DNA from: Anthostomella pinea
Lineage: Eukaryota; Ascomycota; Sordariomycetes; Xylariales; Xylariaceae
Assembly (NCBI GenBank): GCA_963556695.1
Contig: CAUWAG010000010.1
Span: 3,658,001-3,722,000 of the forward strand
Length of the DNA stretch: 64,000 nt
Reading direction: 5' to 3'
Both the position numbers and the translations under genes were made by a program. Each line of letters begins with the position of its first letter. Position 1 is the stretch's first letter. Below are positions 9,628-22,415 of this stretch, piece after piece. The notes beneath the pieces were generated by a model. The model did no database searches and was not told the origin of the DNA. It saw only the letters and a program-made list of their open reading frames with translations.

Positions 9628-12600
9628 CTTGTCAGGTACTGTTGACGGTTGGCGAGATGAGGTGTTCTTGTTGCAGATCGTCGAGACTGCTGTTCTCCGT
9701 AGGATTTGCCGAAGTGTGCGGTGTTGTGGAAGAGGAGATGGATTGGATGGTATCGGCGAGTGAATGTGGGGTGGAGAGATGCGCCGACGAGGTTTGGGTC
9801 GCGGAAGCTGTCAACAAACTCGATGCCTGAGGCTGGCAAAAATTCCAAGCAATGTGTGGTCCCGCCTGCTGTGTTCAAAGACTGGCCCGGGTTAATTCAC
9901 TTCGGTCAAATGTCCAGATGACTCGATGTGTGTGTTGCGTGATGAGTTGCACCGCCGCAGCGTATCGATCAGTTGAGCCGTCAAGGTGGGATCGAGTTAT
10001 GTTGTTTGTGTAAATGTGCAGCCACGGCCACCTGACTGACAGTCGTACTTGTTTGTTCTTCAGAACCCAATGAGTTCCTTCAGGCGATTGTCCTCCAATC
10101 ACTCCAGCTGTGATTCCACTGCCTCTGCTGGCCAACCTGTCGCAATATCCTCTTGATGTTCTTTTTCTCTCTTAGTTCCTTTCAAAGGCAGACTACGATG
10201 CACGTCTACCGCCGTTGGTCCCTGCGTTGCAAGTCCTTTTCCAAATAATACCTGCGGAAATAACAGGCCTGTTGACCTTTCAAAGATCTCGTAGTGAACT
10301 TGCAAGCCGCAACGTTCCGTGCGTCGCGATGTATTGCGATATCAATCGTCAAACAAGAGATATGTTCGAGTTGCGGTAGCGGGGGGTGTCCACATCAAGA
10401 CAGCTTGGAATGCGAGATGTGTTTCAGAGCTGACAGTAGTACTGTGTGTACTGGGTGTCAGATATCAGAGGTTCTTGCCTGCTACCAGCCTCTTAAGGAG
10501 GGAATACCGAATGGAGGCTTCGGGGGCTTAGTGAAGAGTCGAAACGAATGCGATCAACACAAGTAGTGAAGGAACGTAAAGGCCAGCGGTTGACGACGGG
10601 TGACGGGTGACGGGTGTCAGAGTCGATGGTCACGAGTTGGCGTTAAGGAACGTGGCGACAGTGAGACTGTCAGGTCGGGTAGTGAGTGACTGGGTGGAAT
10701 GTGGCAGAGACCGTTGGTGAGAGGGAGGAGGGTGAAAGAGGAGAGCAAGAGAGAGGAACACGGTGAGGGATGGTGGTGGTGAAGTGGGAAAAGGCGGCTG
10801 GGACTACGGTACGGTACCTACTAAACGGGCCTGATTGGGAAGGGGTATTGGCATCGCACTGTACTCCTGCACAATACGATACATGACCGGCAATCACTGT
10901 CTGCGTCTATCTTCATGTCGCCCCTGGTAGACACAGTGTTGGTCACTGTCAAAGGTGGGGATGGTTCATGAGAGCACAACTGGGCAGACTGCGACTTCCC
11001 TGCGCCAACAGTTCAGGAGGTTGAACACCTGCATGGAACGTTGAACGGACCCCAGCGAGTGACAAGGGCCGGGAGTGGACAGGCTGAACAGGGTCCGAGC
11101 CAAGCTTTACAAGAAAGCCACTAAAGATATGGGGGTTTCGTCATCCACTCAATCTACATCAAGCCAATCACCAACCAACAAGCATCCAGGCATCAAACTT
11201 GGTCGCACCATCACAAGGCAATCGCTGAGTAAAAATGGCTTGCATTTCCTGTCCAAACTGCAACCTCTACCTTTTCAAGACCTATATGGTTGTTGGGGCT
11301 TAGGACCATTTACGCCAAAAGGGCGGGAGTCGATGGGAACACTGCACAATTGGACAATCGGAAACCTGGGCGAGTGGCCCGCCCTGGCGATCCCTGCAGG
11401 TGGGTGATCCCTATCTTCGCAACCCATGGGGCCTGCGGTATTAGTAAATGAAGGCCTGCACTCAAGCAGGTGCCTCCATGCAGTGATTGGCCCATGCCGT
11501 GTGACAGGTACCCTCCAACTTCTCATCTCGGCGCCCAAACTCTTTGCTCAGTGCATGTACCGTGTACCTCGTGGTCCCAAAGCCCTGCCGTTGGGAGGTG
11601 GCGTAATGAGCCACCGATGACGGTTTCTCCTGATAATCGCTGCGCGCCCGGCATGAGAGCCCGATTCGGTTCCCGCGCTGTGAGCCTGTGAATGATTCAG
11701 GATTTCTCACCGTTCCATTTACAGTAAGCTTCCCACTACTGCCAGGGCCCGTTCAACCGTCAACGGCTTACCGCCCGACCAGTGACCTGATTTGGGTACT
11801 TTTAAGAAGGGCTGAAAATAGCAATTGCCAATTTGCATGACAGCTGACTTTCTTGGATTCTAGGTAGGAGTTGGAATCAGGGTTACATATCGTGAGGCAG
11901 TCACAGGAAGGCACCGGCTGTGACCAGCCAGCCAGCCGGCAGAAAAAGATAGAGGGAGATAGCGCCGGCGGCCCATCCAAAGTCGATCACAAGTTGCGGT
12001 GGGGTTTGTTTGCCGGTCCGTGGCTCTGGTACAGTACGTGCGGTGAACTCCGTCAAGCAGTGCTTCCGCTTCCGGCTTGCTTGTGATGGTGAAGCCGGCG
12101 CTGATTCTCTACTCTACCGTCGCCGGTGTTCTGATATTCTGGTGTTCCATCCAGCCTCTATTCATCCCAATCTCTGGAGCAGGTGAGATTCTGGAAGATG
12201 CAGTTTGTCTCACTGTCATCTCTCCGAGATGTCTTCTATTCGCGCAGCTTCTGCCAGCTCACCCTACATAACCGTGTGTCTGTGTAGGTGTGAGTGGCCG
12301 TGTAACCTGTGATGGCTTTCTGTGATGCTGAACGCTGCGTTCTCACAAATTCCATTCGCACCTTCGTGAAACCCATGTTGCCGTTTGTGGTGGCCCTTGA
12401 TGGAATGCGACGGCGTGTTATCTCATGCAGTGGCGCGTGTGAGGTGCTGTTTTATTTGTTCTTAGTGATTTCAATTCGATGCTCGTGTTGCCCTAGGTAG
12501 TTTGAGATATGCCAACCCGGCCTTCTTTTTCTGGTCAGTGGTGTTTCTGTACTTCTTTGCAGCTTTGAGCGCAGTCAAATTGGAAGGATTACCGCAAGAC

Positions 12601-15001
12601 TGACGCAAACGAGGTTAAACGGATGGGATCATTAATACGGGCTTGGAGGGGCCACGCGGCAATGGAGGGGCCGTGATTGTGACCTACGAGACCCCTGAAA
12701 TTCCAGGGCACACGGGGCTAAACGTCCCGCTTCGCCGGTGTCGTTTCAGGCTTCTTCTGTCAGCGGTTGACATTGGCCAATCGGACGTCGCCAACGCGGC
12801 CGATGATTGCTGTGTTGGGAAACAACCTTGGGTGGCAGGGCCACCCACGCCTATACTATACAACAAATCCTTCCTCTTCCCGAGACGGGGACTTTCGATC
12901 TCAGGCGCCGTCTCTTTTCACCCTGGCAAGTGTTGGTGAGATCGTTGACCGGCTCGATATGCGACTCCTTCAGGAGCGCCAATGCCTCGAGTTGATGAGC
13001 TGAGTGCGACCAACAAATAAGCTGACACACCGACACACATACTAGCATGCCTGCTTCGTACGTGTACGCCGGTTGGACAGAAGGCAGATGCGCAAACAGT
13101 CCGAGCACAGCGGTTCATCTCGGTCAAAAATGCTGCGCGACCCTGACACGACTGACCAGCAAATATCGTAGAACCAACAGTTACAGAGGACAATGCGCAC
13201 GCCTATCGGCAAGGGTTGTCCGTCTATTACGCAGCACCGTATCTCCCTTAGAAAACATGACGAAATGATCCACAGATCGGAAAGTGGGATAATCGCAGCC
13301 TGATCCTGTAGTTGCCGGAATCGGCTAGTCGCTCAGTAGATCCCGTATCGATCGGGACGTCGGGATGGTCAGCTCGTGAGTCGTAGCTGCTATCATCCTG
13401 CCTATCATCCGGATCCCAAGACCAATGCGAGAGGCACAGAGACCCGTTTCCCCAAGCAAACCTGGTCAACCCCAAACGGTTCCTGTATGATCGTCGAGCT
13501 TCGCCCCGTCCGGAAAGAAAAGAGACGAACGTCTGCTCAAGACAGTCTGAGCGCGCGACATGGCAATATCTGACGAATCGTTATGTAGGAATGTTGAGAG
13601 AGCATGCGCAATGCAGGTGCAGGCAATCAACCTCGCAGACACCAGTGCATAATCTGCATTTGTGTCTTCGTTCAGCCTCCCCGCCACCTGCAGCGACTGG
13701 AATGTCGGAAGTTGCTTACACCACATGCATGCACCCACGTGAGCAACGCCAGCCTCGTTCACCATTGTATTGAACGACATGAGGTCGAGGTCTAAGACCA
13801 TCCCACTTCCGGGGTTGCCACACATAGACTAGCAGTCCATCGTGACCGGGACATGGGTGGTTCCGTCTCAACCCTCGAGCTGTTCGATACATATTACTAA
13901 CTTTAGGTTAAACACACAGCTCGTGTCAGGTGTCAACTACTAGTCGACAGAACCTAGCAAGCAGCTGTGAGTGTTTTCCGTTGTCACTCAGCATGCTTTA
14001 TGCCTCGCGCCAGTTCTCTCGTATTGGGAATTTTGGAGCGGCAGTAATCGTTGAAACATTGCGAGATCCCTGGATTCCGAGTAACGGCCAAATCACTCAT
14101 GCGAAGCCCGCGTGCTACCAAGTACAACCCAACCCACCTTCACATCCATAGGGACTCTCGGCGGTCAAAGACGGTATATAGAGCGAATCCCTTTTTATAA
14201 GCAGGCTGCCTGAGATGCAAATGCAAGGGGATGAGACCGCGAAGGCTGCTGCTATGCAGCCTCCTTTCCGCAAGTACTCGACGACGGAAGAGACGGCGAT
14301 ATTGCCTGATCATCAATGGGCTCTGAGTACCTCAATTAAGCTGTCCTGAATCGAATATACCGTGGTCTGCCCATTATCCAATTCATAAAAGCCATCGCGA
14401 CCGCAACCTGATTTGGTTCAAGGTCCTGCAGAATCAGCCCAAATAGTCTTCCAACACAGCGGTGGTCGAGAGCCGTGCCACCAGATACTTCTAAGTAGCG
14501 CATTTCAATTGGGTATTTTCGTGCCCGATGTTGGATATTGATCATGTCCCAATAATTACCTGATATGGCGGTGTTTTATGCCATTTGGAATAGAATTTTT
14601 TTGGACACGTGACGATGGTATACACGAGAAAATAGGCCATTGAATGGGCGTTTTCGAGGGGCGCACTCGCTTTTCCCGACTTCGACCTCCCTCAACTGAC
14701 CTGGAGGGACGAAGTGAGCCGTATTGTTGGCGCTCGGGAACTCCAGATATCATCTGCGAAGTTCGAATTGACCATCTTGGCTCCTCTACAAAAAGCCTCG
14801 ATCATGGGGACGGGTTTCGGAACGGCTCTATCGTCATAATGAACTCACACGATGGAAGTATCTCTCGAACATGATGCAGACTTACGAAGGTGCTGCCACC
14901 AGGTAGGTATGAAACCACATAGCATGCTGGGTTACTCGAGGGATATCCGCACAGTCTATCGCCCGTTCAAGCTGTTGCTTGTCGGCGACGCCATCTAATG
15001 G
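9628..15001. other. Long gene-poor stretch, about 5.4 kb
   Basis: Normal-composition DNA with many short frames, the longest about 119 codons at 13466-13825 on the minus strand. None has a recognised motif, conserved start context or plausible exon partner. A GGGTGAC trinucleotide-like run lies near 10597-10617. Part must be the promoter of the DUF1996 gene and the 3' region of the carboxypeptidase gene. Non-coding RNAs or highly diverged genes cannot be excluded. Confidence 0.4.
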
Positions 15002-16763
15002 CTATGACCCCAGCACCTGGCTTAAAGCGCTCCCATCTCCTTCATTGACCCACCACTTCATCAAGTACGCCACTGCTTCTTTCTGGTCCGCGGGCGAGGT
15101 ATGACCAGCTTCGTCAACAGACGCGAAGACAAGTTCGCGCTTGTCGTCAGGCCCTTTGAACTCGCCGCCCTTGTGTCGTTTACCTGACCGATCAGGCCAG
15201 CTCCACGTCACATAAGGCTCCATCCGGTACTTGGCCTGGTGGTTCCAGGGCTGCTGGTTATAGACACGCTTCTGTCCCTCCGTAGACCTTTTTTCCCCTT
15301 GAAGTCAGCTCGGATGTCAACCCGGTCTTGAGGATGGGTCCACTTACACGACGATGTCGTTGTTCCCGTTGAGGACGAACACGCGCGTAGGCGTCTCGTC
15401 GAGGATGTACGTGAGCTCCCGCGTCGTGGGCAGGAATATCTCATTACTCGCTGTCCATCGGCTGTTGAGGTCGTAGTTGACCGAGGAGAAGTTCCAGTGG
15501 TCGAGGCCGAGTGCGTCCTGGACGTGCGCCGTGTTCAGATACTGTTGTTCATAGCTGCCGATGCCGCACAGGGGTAGAGTGCCGTTGCAAAGAATGCGGT
15601 CGTCATAAGGATTCCGACCACCCGGTTTCGGGTCAATGGATGATACGATCTCTTCTGCGCAGAATATGTATGCCGCTCGGCAGATATTGCCATCGTAGGT
15701 GTCAAGACACTGGCGATTCAAGCGCTCGCATTCCGGTACGGCCGGCTCAAACACGGCACACGTTTCCTTGCTGAACCCGAACTTCTTCTTGTTCTCTCCG
15801 TTCTCGAACTGGCACATGTGGTCGTATTGGCCGAGGGCCCCGGATCCCAAGATGTCAATCACAGCGTCGACGAGGGTTATAGAGTGGATCGTGCCGTTGA
15901 AAGTCCCCGGCACCCCGAGCTGCTGTCGTCTGCTGATATACTCCACGAATCCAGGGACGTAGGTCCCTCCGAAGCTCTCGCCCGCGATGTGCAGAGGTAA
16001 CTGCGAGAATCCCGGGAAGACCTCTTCGAAGAAGACGGACAGGAACTTGTTGAAGTCTTGTGATGCCTCTCTCAGGTTGTCCGGCCCACCCATAGTATCA
16101 TTGTTGACCATGGAGAACCCTACACTGGCAGGTTGGCTGACAGGTGTTAGCGAATGCGCATATCCTGACCGCTAAAATCACTCACTCGATGAAGATGACA
16201 TTGGCGAACTCTGTCCAGCTGTGTTCGTTGAACTTGGTACCGTTCTGGTATTCGTTCGTCAGGCAAGGCCCTATCTCCTGGAATAAACCCATCATGGATG
16301 AGCCACCGGGACCACTAGCATTTCGTCAGCCGGGTGAATTGTCACGGGCGAGGTCCTTGGGCACTCGTACCCGTTCAGCCAGATCATCACAGGGTCATTT
16401 AAGGGGTTACTCCGGCTTTCAAAGAACCCTGTAGAGCTTGTCAGCAACATGTGTCCTGTAGTTTGGGCCAGTGAGTTTATGTGCACAGTAGAAGAGGCTC
16501 TTTTCCTCGGTCACATGAATCCATCCAGTCCATTGACGACTGCCCGCGTCGCAAACAGTTTCATTCTGCTCCCGTACAATGTATTGCCGCGACGATTGCC
16601 CCGAATACATCGGCTTCTGTTGGTCCAAAGAAGACACTCCATCGCCTCTAGGCAGAGCTGGCAGTAATGGTTGCTTGTAGAGGAGACTGTTCAACTTCGG
16701 CGTTACCAGCTGTCCTACAACGCCTGTTACGGCGATTGCAGCCAGCAGGAAGTGAGATCGCAT
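15002..16763 (-). CDS. Secreted serine carboxypeptidase (S10, CPD-S1-like)
   Basis: Five exons: 16763-16487, 16428-16371, 16314-16186, 16136-15348 and 15287-15002, giving 512 residues. Each intron is 50-60 bp. The last has a GCTGAC branch site and its removal joins NNDIVV to STEGQK. An N-terminal hydrophobic signal is followed by the S10 pattern WTGWIHVTEEKSLFYWFFESR, IWLNGGPGGSS, FIDQPASVGFS and HIAGESFGGTY. The catalytic triad is inferred as Ser209 (GESFGG), Asp415 (GNNDI) and His480 (DEAGHTSP). These enzymes remove C-terminal residues from peptides and are secreted or vacuolar; the signal peptide fits secretion. All catalytic positions are present, so it should be active. Confidence 0.92.
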
Positions 16764-17446
16764 GACCGTATTTTCGAGGGATCAGCTTGGGTCTTGGTAG
16801 TCACTATATTAACTTGGGAACAACATGAAGAATATGGAGGTTAGGAGTCAAGAAGCGGCTTGGAGGTTTCGCTATAGAGGATGTGGGGTAGCTGCCCGCG
16901 GCTTATATCCAGTACTTGTGTTAGGCGCCAAGCCGGGCTTCATCTGTACTGCCATGCACCTGCATATACCTTAGCCATTTCCCCTGCCACAAACTCCAAG
17001 CACCGAGGTCAATTCCGGTAGTATTAGATCGAATTCCTATCTTTGCACTCGATTGATCAGGCGACGCAGTTCGAGTTGATGCGAGTTGCTAGAACCCTTG
17101 TCTCCACAGCGCAGATACTGGAAAGGTGATGCAACCTGAATTCGAAGAGTTGGCCTGGCCTGCCAGGCCGCCGTTTGCTACCCCTTGATCTCGTGTCGAA
17201 GCTGGTTGTTTCGGAAAAGGGGCTGACTTTGGGCGATGCACAGCCACGACTGGGGTTTTATCCAAGCCACACGTGGAATACTGAGCTAGTCCAGCCACAC
17301 CCTTTCGTGTCGTCTCCTGGCGGGTCAATTGTCTCCAAAGCGCAACAATACAAGCAGACGAACCATTGACAACCGACCAGTATTCCCTATGCGAATTCAG
17401 CCATGCGAGTGCTTTGACATGACGAAACACGTTCTTTGAACACACG
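16764..17446. promoter_or_regulatory. Divergent intergenic promoter region
   Basis: 683 bp separates the starts of the minus-strand carboxypeptidase gene and the plus-strand auxilin-like gene, so both promoters must lie here. A TATATTAA-like stretch occurs near 16805. No specific operator can be assigned. Confidence 0.45.
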
Positions 17447-20261
17447 ATGGATGATCTCTCCAGCCTCGACTGGTCCTCGACTAGCTCTGGGAAGGGCACC
17501 AAGCCTCAGCCCATGAACCCCATGAAACCCATGAAACCCATGAATCCACCCTCCTTCTATCCAACCTTGCGCCCGACCCCGTCTCCTCAACCGTCCGGTC
17601 GATCAACACCGCTCTCGACCCAAGCTTCCGGCCTGGCCGCTCCGAAGTCCAACACCCCGAAACCTGCGAACGACAGCTTCAGCAACCTCGTGAGCTTCGG
17701 CGGCGCGAAAAGTAGCGCCAATTTGAGTCTCCGAGAACGGCAAGAACAGCTCGCGGCAGAGAAGCGCCAGAGGGAGGAGGAGCAGAGGAGGAAACTACAA
17801 TCACAATATGGCGGTGGACAGTTCTGGGACAACATCGGTCAAGGTTCTGCGAATGCTTCGCGGACTGTCTCGCCTGCTGCTCCATCCTTTGGTGGCGGCG
17901 GACTAGGGGCTCAAAACGGACTTAAGAAGGACGATGACGACCTCTTCGCGGCCTTCAACAAAGATACGGTGGTTGATAATGCCAGTCATTACCCTCCACC
18001 GGCGCAGCCTCTGTCCGGAAAGAGCACTCCAGCAAGTGCCACCCCCCTCGACCTAAGTAATGCGAGTGCATGGAACAAGCCTGCAGTCTCTAATGGTGGC
18101 GAGTTTAACGACGACGACGACCCCTTTGGTCTAAACCAACTGAAACCTCAGTCGAAACCACAACGGCAAGCCACAATTGAGTCTCAGGAAGATGATGATT
18201 TCCTTGGGGACCTTGGCAAACCTGTTGAAGAGGTCCGGCGCAAAGCCCAAGTGGCACGGCCTAGAGCAGAACCAGGCAGGCCCATCGAAGGGTCCGACTC
18301 GGAATCTGAGCCCAAGGCTCCCTCAAGGCGCGGCGGCAGCTCCGATCCTTTCGACAAAGCGGTGGCCGAATTGGTCGACATGGGATTCGACACGGAGAAG
18401 GCGCGGCGGGGCTTGACGGAGAGCGGAGCTGGGCTTAACGTTCAGGCAGCGGTAGGCTGGCTCTTAGATGATGCGCACAAGCAAGCTCGAAACACGCATG
18501 GACCCAGAGATTCCCCTGCTGAACGCACTAGAAGGGAGGATAGTGGCTCCAGGAACAATGGTAGCTCCGGACGGGCAAGGGATGACGAAGCTGGGCGCAT
18601 GCCTCCGCGGAGGGACACCCAATCACCCGCATCGGGAGACGACTTCTCGAAAAAGGCTGCTTCAGTGGGAAACAGCCTTTTCAAGACTGCCAATTCGTTG
18701 TGGAAAACTGGTCAGAAGCAGGTTCAGAAAGCCGTCGCAGACTTCCAACAGGAGGGCGGTGACCCCAACCAGCCGAAATGGATGCGTGCCGCACAGCAAG
18801 AGAGAGCACAACTTGCAAGGGGTGAGACGAAGACCGGAACCGACGAAGCTATGATGCTAGAATCTGGTATGCGGCCCGAGAAGCCATCCTCTCGACCGAC
18901 ACAGGACCGGCGTCATCCTTCTCGCGATCAGTCCCCTGCTCTGCCTTCGCGATCTTCCGCTCAATCTTCAGTGACTCCACGGTGGCAGCAACCGGCAACG
19001 TCGGGTCTGGCTGACCCTCGAGTAAGGCTGAGCAAGCAGGCTATCGAGCAACAAAGCGCGGAGGCATATGTCAGTCCCGCGAGGAGGAAGAAAGCTACAC
19101 CGCAGCCATCGCCTCAACCTAAGCCAGAAGCAGATCTTCTCTTCAACACCTCGGCTCCGCAACCTTCCCAGCTAAAGCCTCAGCGATCGACTCAACCATC
19201 CCCTTCTACAGCCAAGCCACCTCCGCAAGTTGTTTCGCGGCCCATTACCACTCGGCCACCTCCACCTACTAGGAAAATACCCACTGTCTCATCAACAGTC
19301 CTTCAGGCTTCCTCCAAGCATCGCCTTGATGGGACTGCTCATTTCAAGCGCGGAGACTATGACGCGGCGCACACAGCGTATTCGAACTCTTTGTCCGGCA
19401 TACCGCAGAGCCACCCAATTTGCATTGTGATTCTTACCAATCGCGCGCTTACTGCGTTGAAGACCGGCAATCCTAAACAGGCTGTCGGGGATGCAGATGC
19501 CGCGATTGGTATTATTGGACTTTCTTGCGGCGAAGGCGAAAAGGTGTCGTTACCAGATGGGGACGTACGGGACATGAAGGATCTCTACGGTAAAGCACTC
19601 AGTCGCAAAGCGGAAGCGCTCGAGCAGATGGAGAAGTGGGCTGATGCCGGCAGTGTGTGGCAGCAATGCGTCGAAGCTGGTGTTGGAGGCGCCAGTGCCA
19701 TCGCCGGCCGGCAGCGATGCCAGAAGGCGCTTGCCCCGAAACTCAAAGCAGCACCGAGGCCGGCTCAGCCGCCGAAAGCGCGGCCAAAGCCCTCCGCTGT
19801 GTCAGACTTCGCGCCGCAGAAAAGCTCAGAAGCCGTACAGCGGCTCAGAGAGGCGAACAAAGCGGCCGAAGCAGCCGACGATGAGAAGTTCGCGCTTGGC
19901 GAGAAAGTCGATGCTCGAATCTCGGCATGGCGGGATGGCAAAAGAGATAACCTACGGGCACTGCTGGGAAGTATGGATCAAGTGCTGTGGGAGGGCAGCG
20001 GCTGGAAGAAGATCGGCTTACATGAATTGGTGATGGCGAATAAGGTCAAGATACACTATATGAAGGCCATAGCAAAGTGTCATCCGGACAAGGTAAGCTT
20101 TGGCGTCCACCACGCCCATGAAATAAATCTGTTACCACAATCGCTAATGCCAAAACCAGCTTCCCCAAGATGCCAGCACAGAGGTACGGCTTATCGCGGC
20201 TACGGTATTCGCGACGCTCAATGAGAGCTGGGACAAGTTCAAAGAGGACAACAAGTTATGA
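17447..20261 (+). CDS. Auxilin-like clathrin uncoating J-protein (UBA-TPR-J)
   Basis: Exons 17447-20092 and 20160-20261 give 915 residues. The intron follows HPDK exactly, which splits the J-domain. The order matches fungal auxilin (yeast Swa2): a disordered N-terminus with repeated NPMKPMKPMN and DDDDPFG clathrin-binding-like motifs, a UBA domain near residues 300-345 (AVAELVDMGFD), further disordered linkers, a TPR region near 622-710 (GTAHFKRGDYDAAHTAYSNSL) and a C-terminal J-domain near 857-915 with the HPD motif, ending LNESWDKFKEDNKL. Auxilins recruit Hsp70 to clathrin-coated vesicles to strip the coat. The frame without splicing runs on to 20224 with a wrong tail. Function is inferred from the domain order. 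Confidence 0.92.
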
Positions 20262-20576
20262 TGGAACCACTTACAGCATCAGGATCAGAACGAAGATATG
20301 TGAGACGCATCAAATGACATAGAAATGAGATCACGACTTCATTGGCAAGATATACATATGCAGACATCCGGCCCTAGTAGTCGGACTCGTGTGCTTATGT
20401 CAAGTGCGGTATCGTTACTAACACATGGCAATGGGCTCAAATGCAGTTGACTTGTCACTTTGAACGATGCTTGGTGGGTGAAGATGGTAGCGTACTCATT
20501 ATTCTCTGGTGCCGTCTGACTAGATCATCTGAAGCAATCAACTACTCTTAGCTAGTCGGCAGCCCCAAAGAAGAAT
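20262..20576. other. Convergent intergenic spacer
   Basis: The auxilin gene and the UstYa-like relic end toward each other here. The 315 bp should hold both 3' untranslated regions. No other feature is visible. Confidence 0.4.
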
Positions 20577-21698
20577 TCAAGGATACTGCGTGCGATTCAG
20601 GGGTGCGGCATTCTTCACGTAGCCAATCCTGTTGTCAAGCTTCGTATCTCTACCATCAGGGACAACAGGCCCGTACTCCGGGTGAACAAGTAGCCCAGGC
20701 GTGAAAGGGCCGACCTTGGCCTGTTCCATTCCGCCCCTCAAGCTGTCCCAGCTCTTGCACTCATGGGCGATGGTCCGCCGCCTGGCAGGATGCTCTCGTC
20801 AAACCAGATCATGGTGAAAGGCGTCTCGTCCGCCTTGCACATCGTCACTTCGACGAGCAGTGTACCATGCGCATTGTGTCAGTCGAGACTGGGCATCATG
20901 GAAGTTAACTTATACTCACGACTGTGCTCCAATTGCAGCTCCTTTTCTTCCTCGGTCATGTCTGGCTAGTAGTAATCTGGGAAGTATGACTGGTGGAGTC
21001 GTTTCTGTGCACTCGAATGGTTACGCTGTGTTTCATTTTACGACCGGGAATATCTACTCACCAAGCAGTACAATTGGTGGATGAAGGAATAGTTCGCCAG
21101 GTAGTTGCCGTTGGGCAGGCGGATGCTGTCTCTCTCGCGATCGAGGGACTGGATGTACTCCTTCGGCACCTCGGCGTAGAAGTACTGCATGATGGAGCTC
21201 CAGCTGGCATCGAGCTCGTCGCTCGGTATACCAACGAGATTGTAGTCCTTCGACGTCTCTGTGTTGCCAAAGAACGTTGGTTTCATATTTGATGTGTTTC
21301 GTATGGGTGCTGTGGGCAGAGTTAGAGATATCTGTCACTTCACTCATTTATGGGTGGCTGTGAAGGCTTACCGTCAATTACGTTTGCGCCATGAAGCCTC
21401 TACTTCTGAAACCACCTGGAAGGGAGGTAGGCTCTGCTTTTTGTAATCTTTTGGGGTATTTGGGTTTGGCTCCTCCTTTCGGTCGAAGAGCTTAAAAATA
21501 AAATAAAATCGTGATGAGAACTGCTGAGTATGCCACGAAGAGTACAGCGCCGCCTGCGATGAGCCATCGAGGCCAACGAAATGTCCTCTTGCTCGCGTCG
21601 TCTTTGTGGTAGCTATCATGCAAGAAGGAGTCGGACTCGGCAGCAGATGAGTCGTCCGCAATGGGTGAATAGGACGGTACTTTGTTGTTCTGCATCAT
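20577..21698 (-). pseudogene. UstYa-family (DUF3328) relic, multiply interrupted
   Basis: An N-terminal segment (MMQNNKVPSYSPIADD...) leads to a membrane helix (WLIAGGAVLFVAYSAVLITI). Later pieces keep the family order: GIPSDELDASW, NYSFIHQLYCL, a 57-bp intron, LHQSYFPDYY, PDMTEEEKEL, MCKADETPFT and HECKSWDSL near the C-terminus. Lesions seen: a frame break just after the helix (about 21490), an in-frame TAG at 20966-20968 right after FPDYY, a damaged second HxxHC motif near 20875, and a one-base frame change at about 20761-20790 between the MCKAD and HECKSWDS segments. The first motif is HQLYC rather than HQLHC. UstYa proteins are membrane-tethered oxidative cyclases of fungal RiPP pathways. 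This copy reads divergently from the repeat precursor at 22416. Some breaks could be missed introns, but the TAG lies inside otherwise clear coding sequence. Confidence 0.72.
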
Positions 21699-22415
21699 GG
21701 TGATATCGAAAGTCAGGATGGAAACGAGAAGTGAGGGAGCAGAATCTTGCCGGGCGAAGGGGACGTTGGGATAGTTGCATCAAGGCGAATTAAGTATGTA
21801 TACCCAATGATTCGTTCCTTACAGAGTAGTAACCTCATCCGGCCAGCCACCGAACTTATCGCCGTTGATAGGCGGAGTGTCGTCAACGCCAAGGGTTCTT
21901 TATCGTGTCATCGCTACTCATGTGATCTGAGTGTATGCACGAGCTGAGCCCTCCACGGGTCTATGATCTGATCTCCGGGTATCACCAGAGGGTGAGAGGA
22001 GAAGCGAATCACACACCTTCCTAATATGCATCGTAACCCTGAACTTCACACATGGCCAAGAGAACTATCTTGATCCCCTATCCGTGTATTGTTTCCTCTC
22101 GGCCGGGGTAATAAATTCTTCCATTATGTGGCAAGGTTAAGACTGATAATACCCATGATCATGCGTCATTCTGTTCGATATCACTCGCCAATGATAAGTA
22201 ATGGGTGGGAGCATGGGGTTGTCAGAAGAGAGGTGAGATAGGCAAAACGAGGATGTCGTCCCGACGCGGATGAAACAGTGAGCATGTTAAAGGTGTCCGA
22301 GTTCTAGACTCAACACAATCCGTTGATCCTCCTACTCCCGCATACCACGAAGGGAAATCATCTCACTTTTTCATCTCTACAAGCACTACCATCAAAACCA
22401 TAGCAATTATTCGTC
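21699..22415. promoter_or_regulatory. Divergent promoter of the RiPP-like pair
   Basis: About 717 bp between the start of the UstYa-like relic (minus) and the repeat precursor (plus). A shared bidirectional promoter is the arrangement expected for a co-regulated pair. Individual factor sites cannot be assigned by eye. Confidence 0.4.

Noticed and set aside
10590..10620. GGGTGAC repeats as a possible CRISPR or telomeric repeat
   Set aside because: Only three or four short units without spacers; not TTAGGG-type; CRISPR is not expected in a fungus.
13466..13825. 119-codon minus-strand ATG frame in the gene-poor stretch
   Set aside because: No recognisable motif, hydrophobic pattern or exon partner; length is within chance for this composition.
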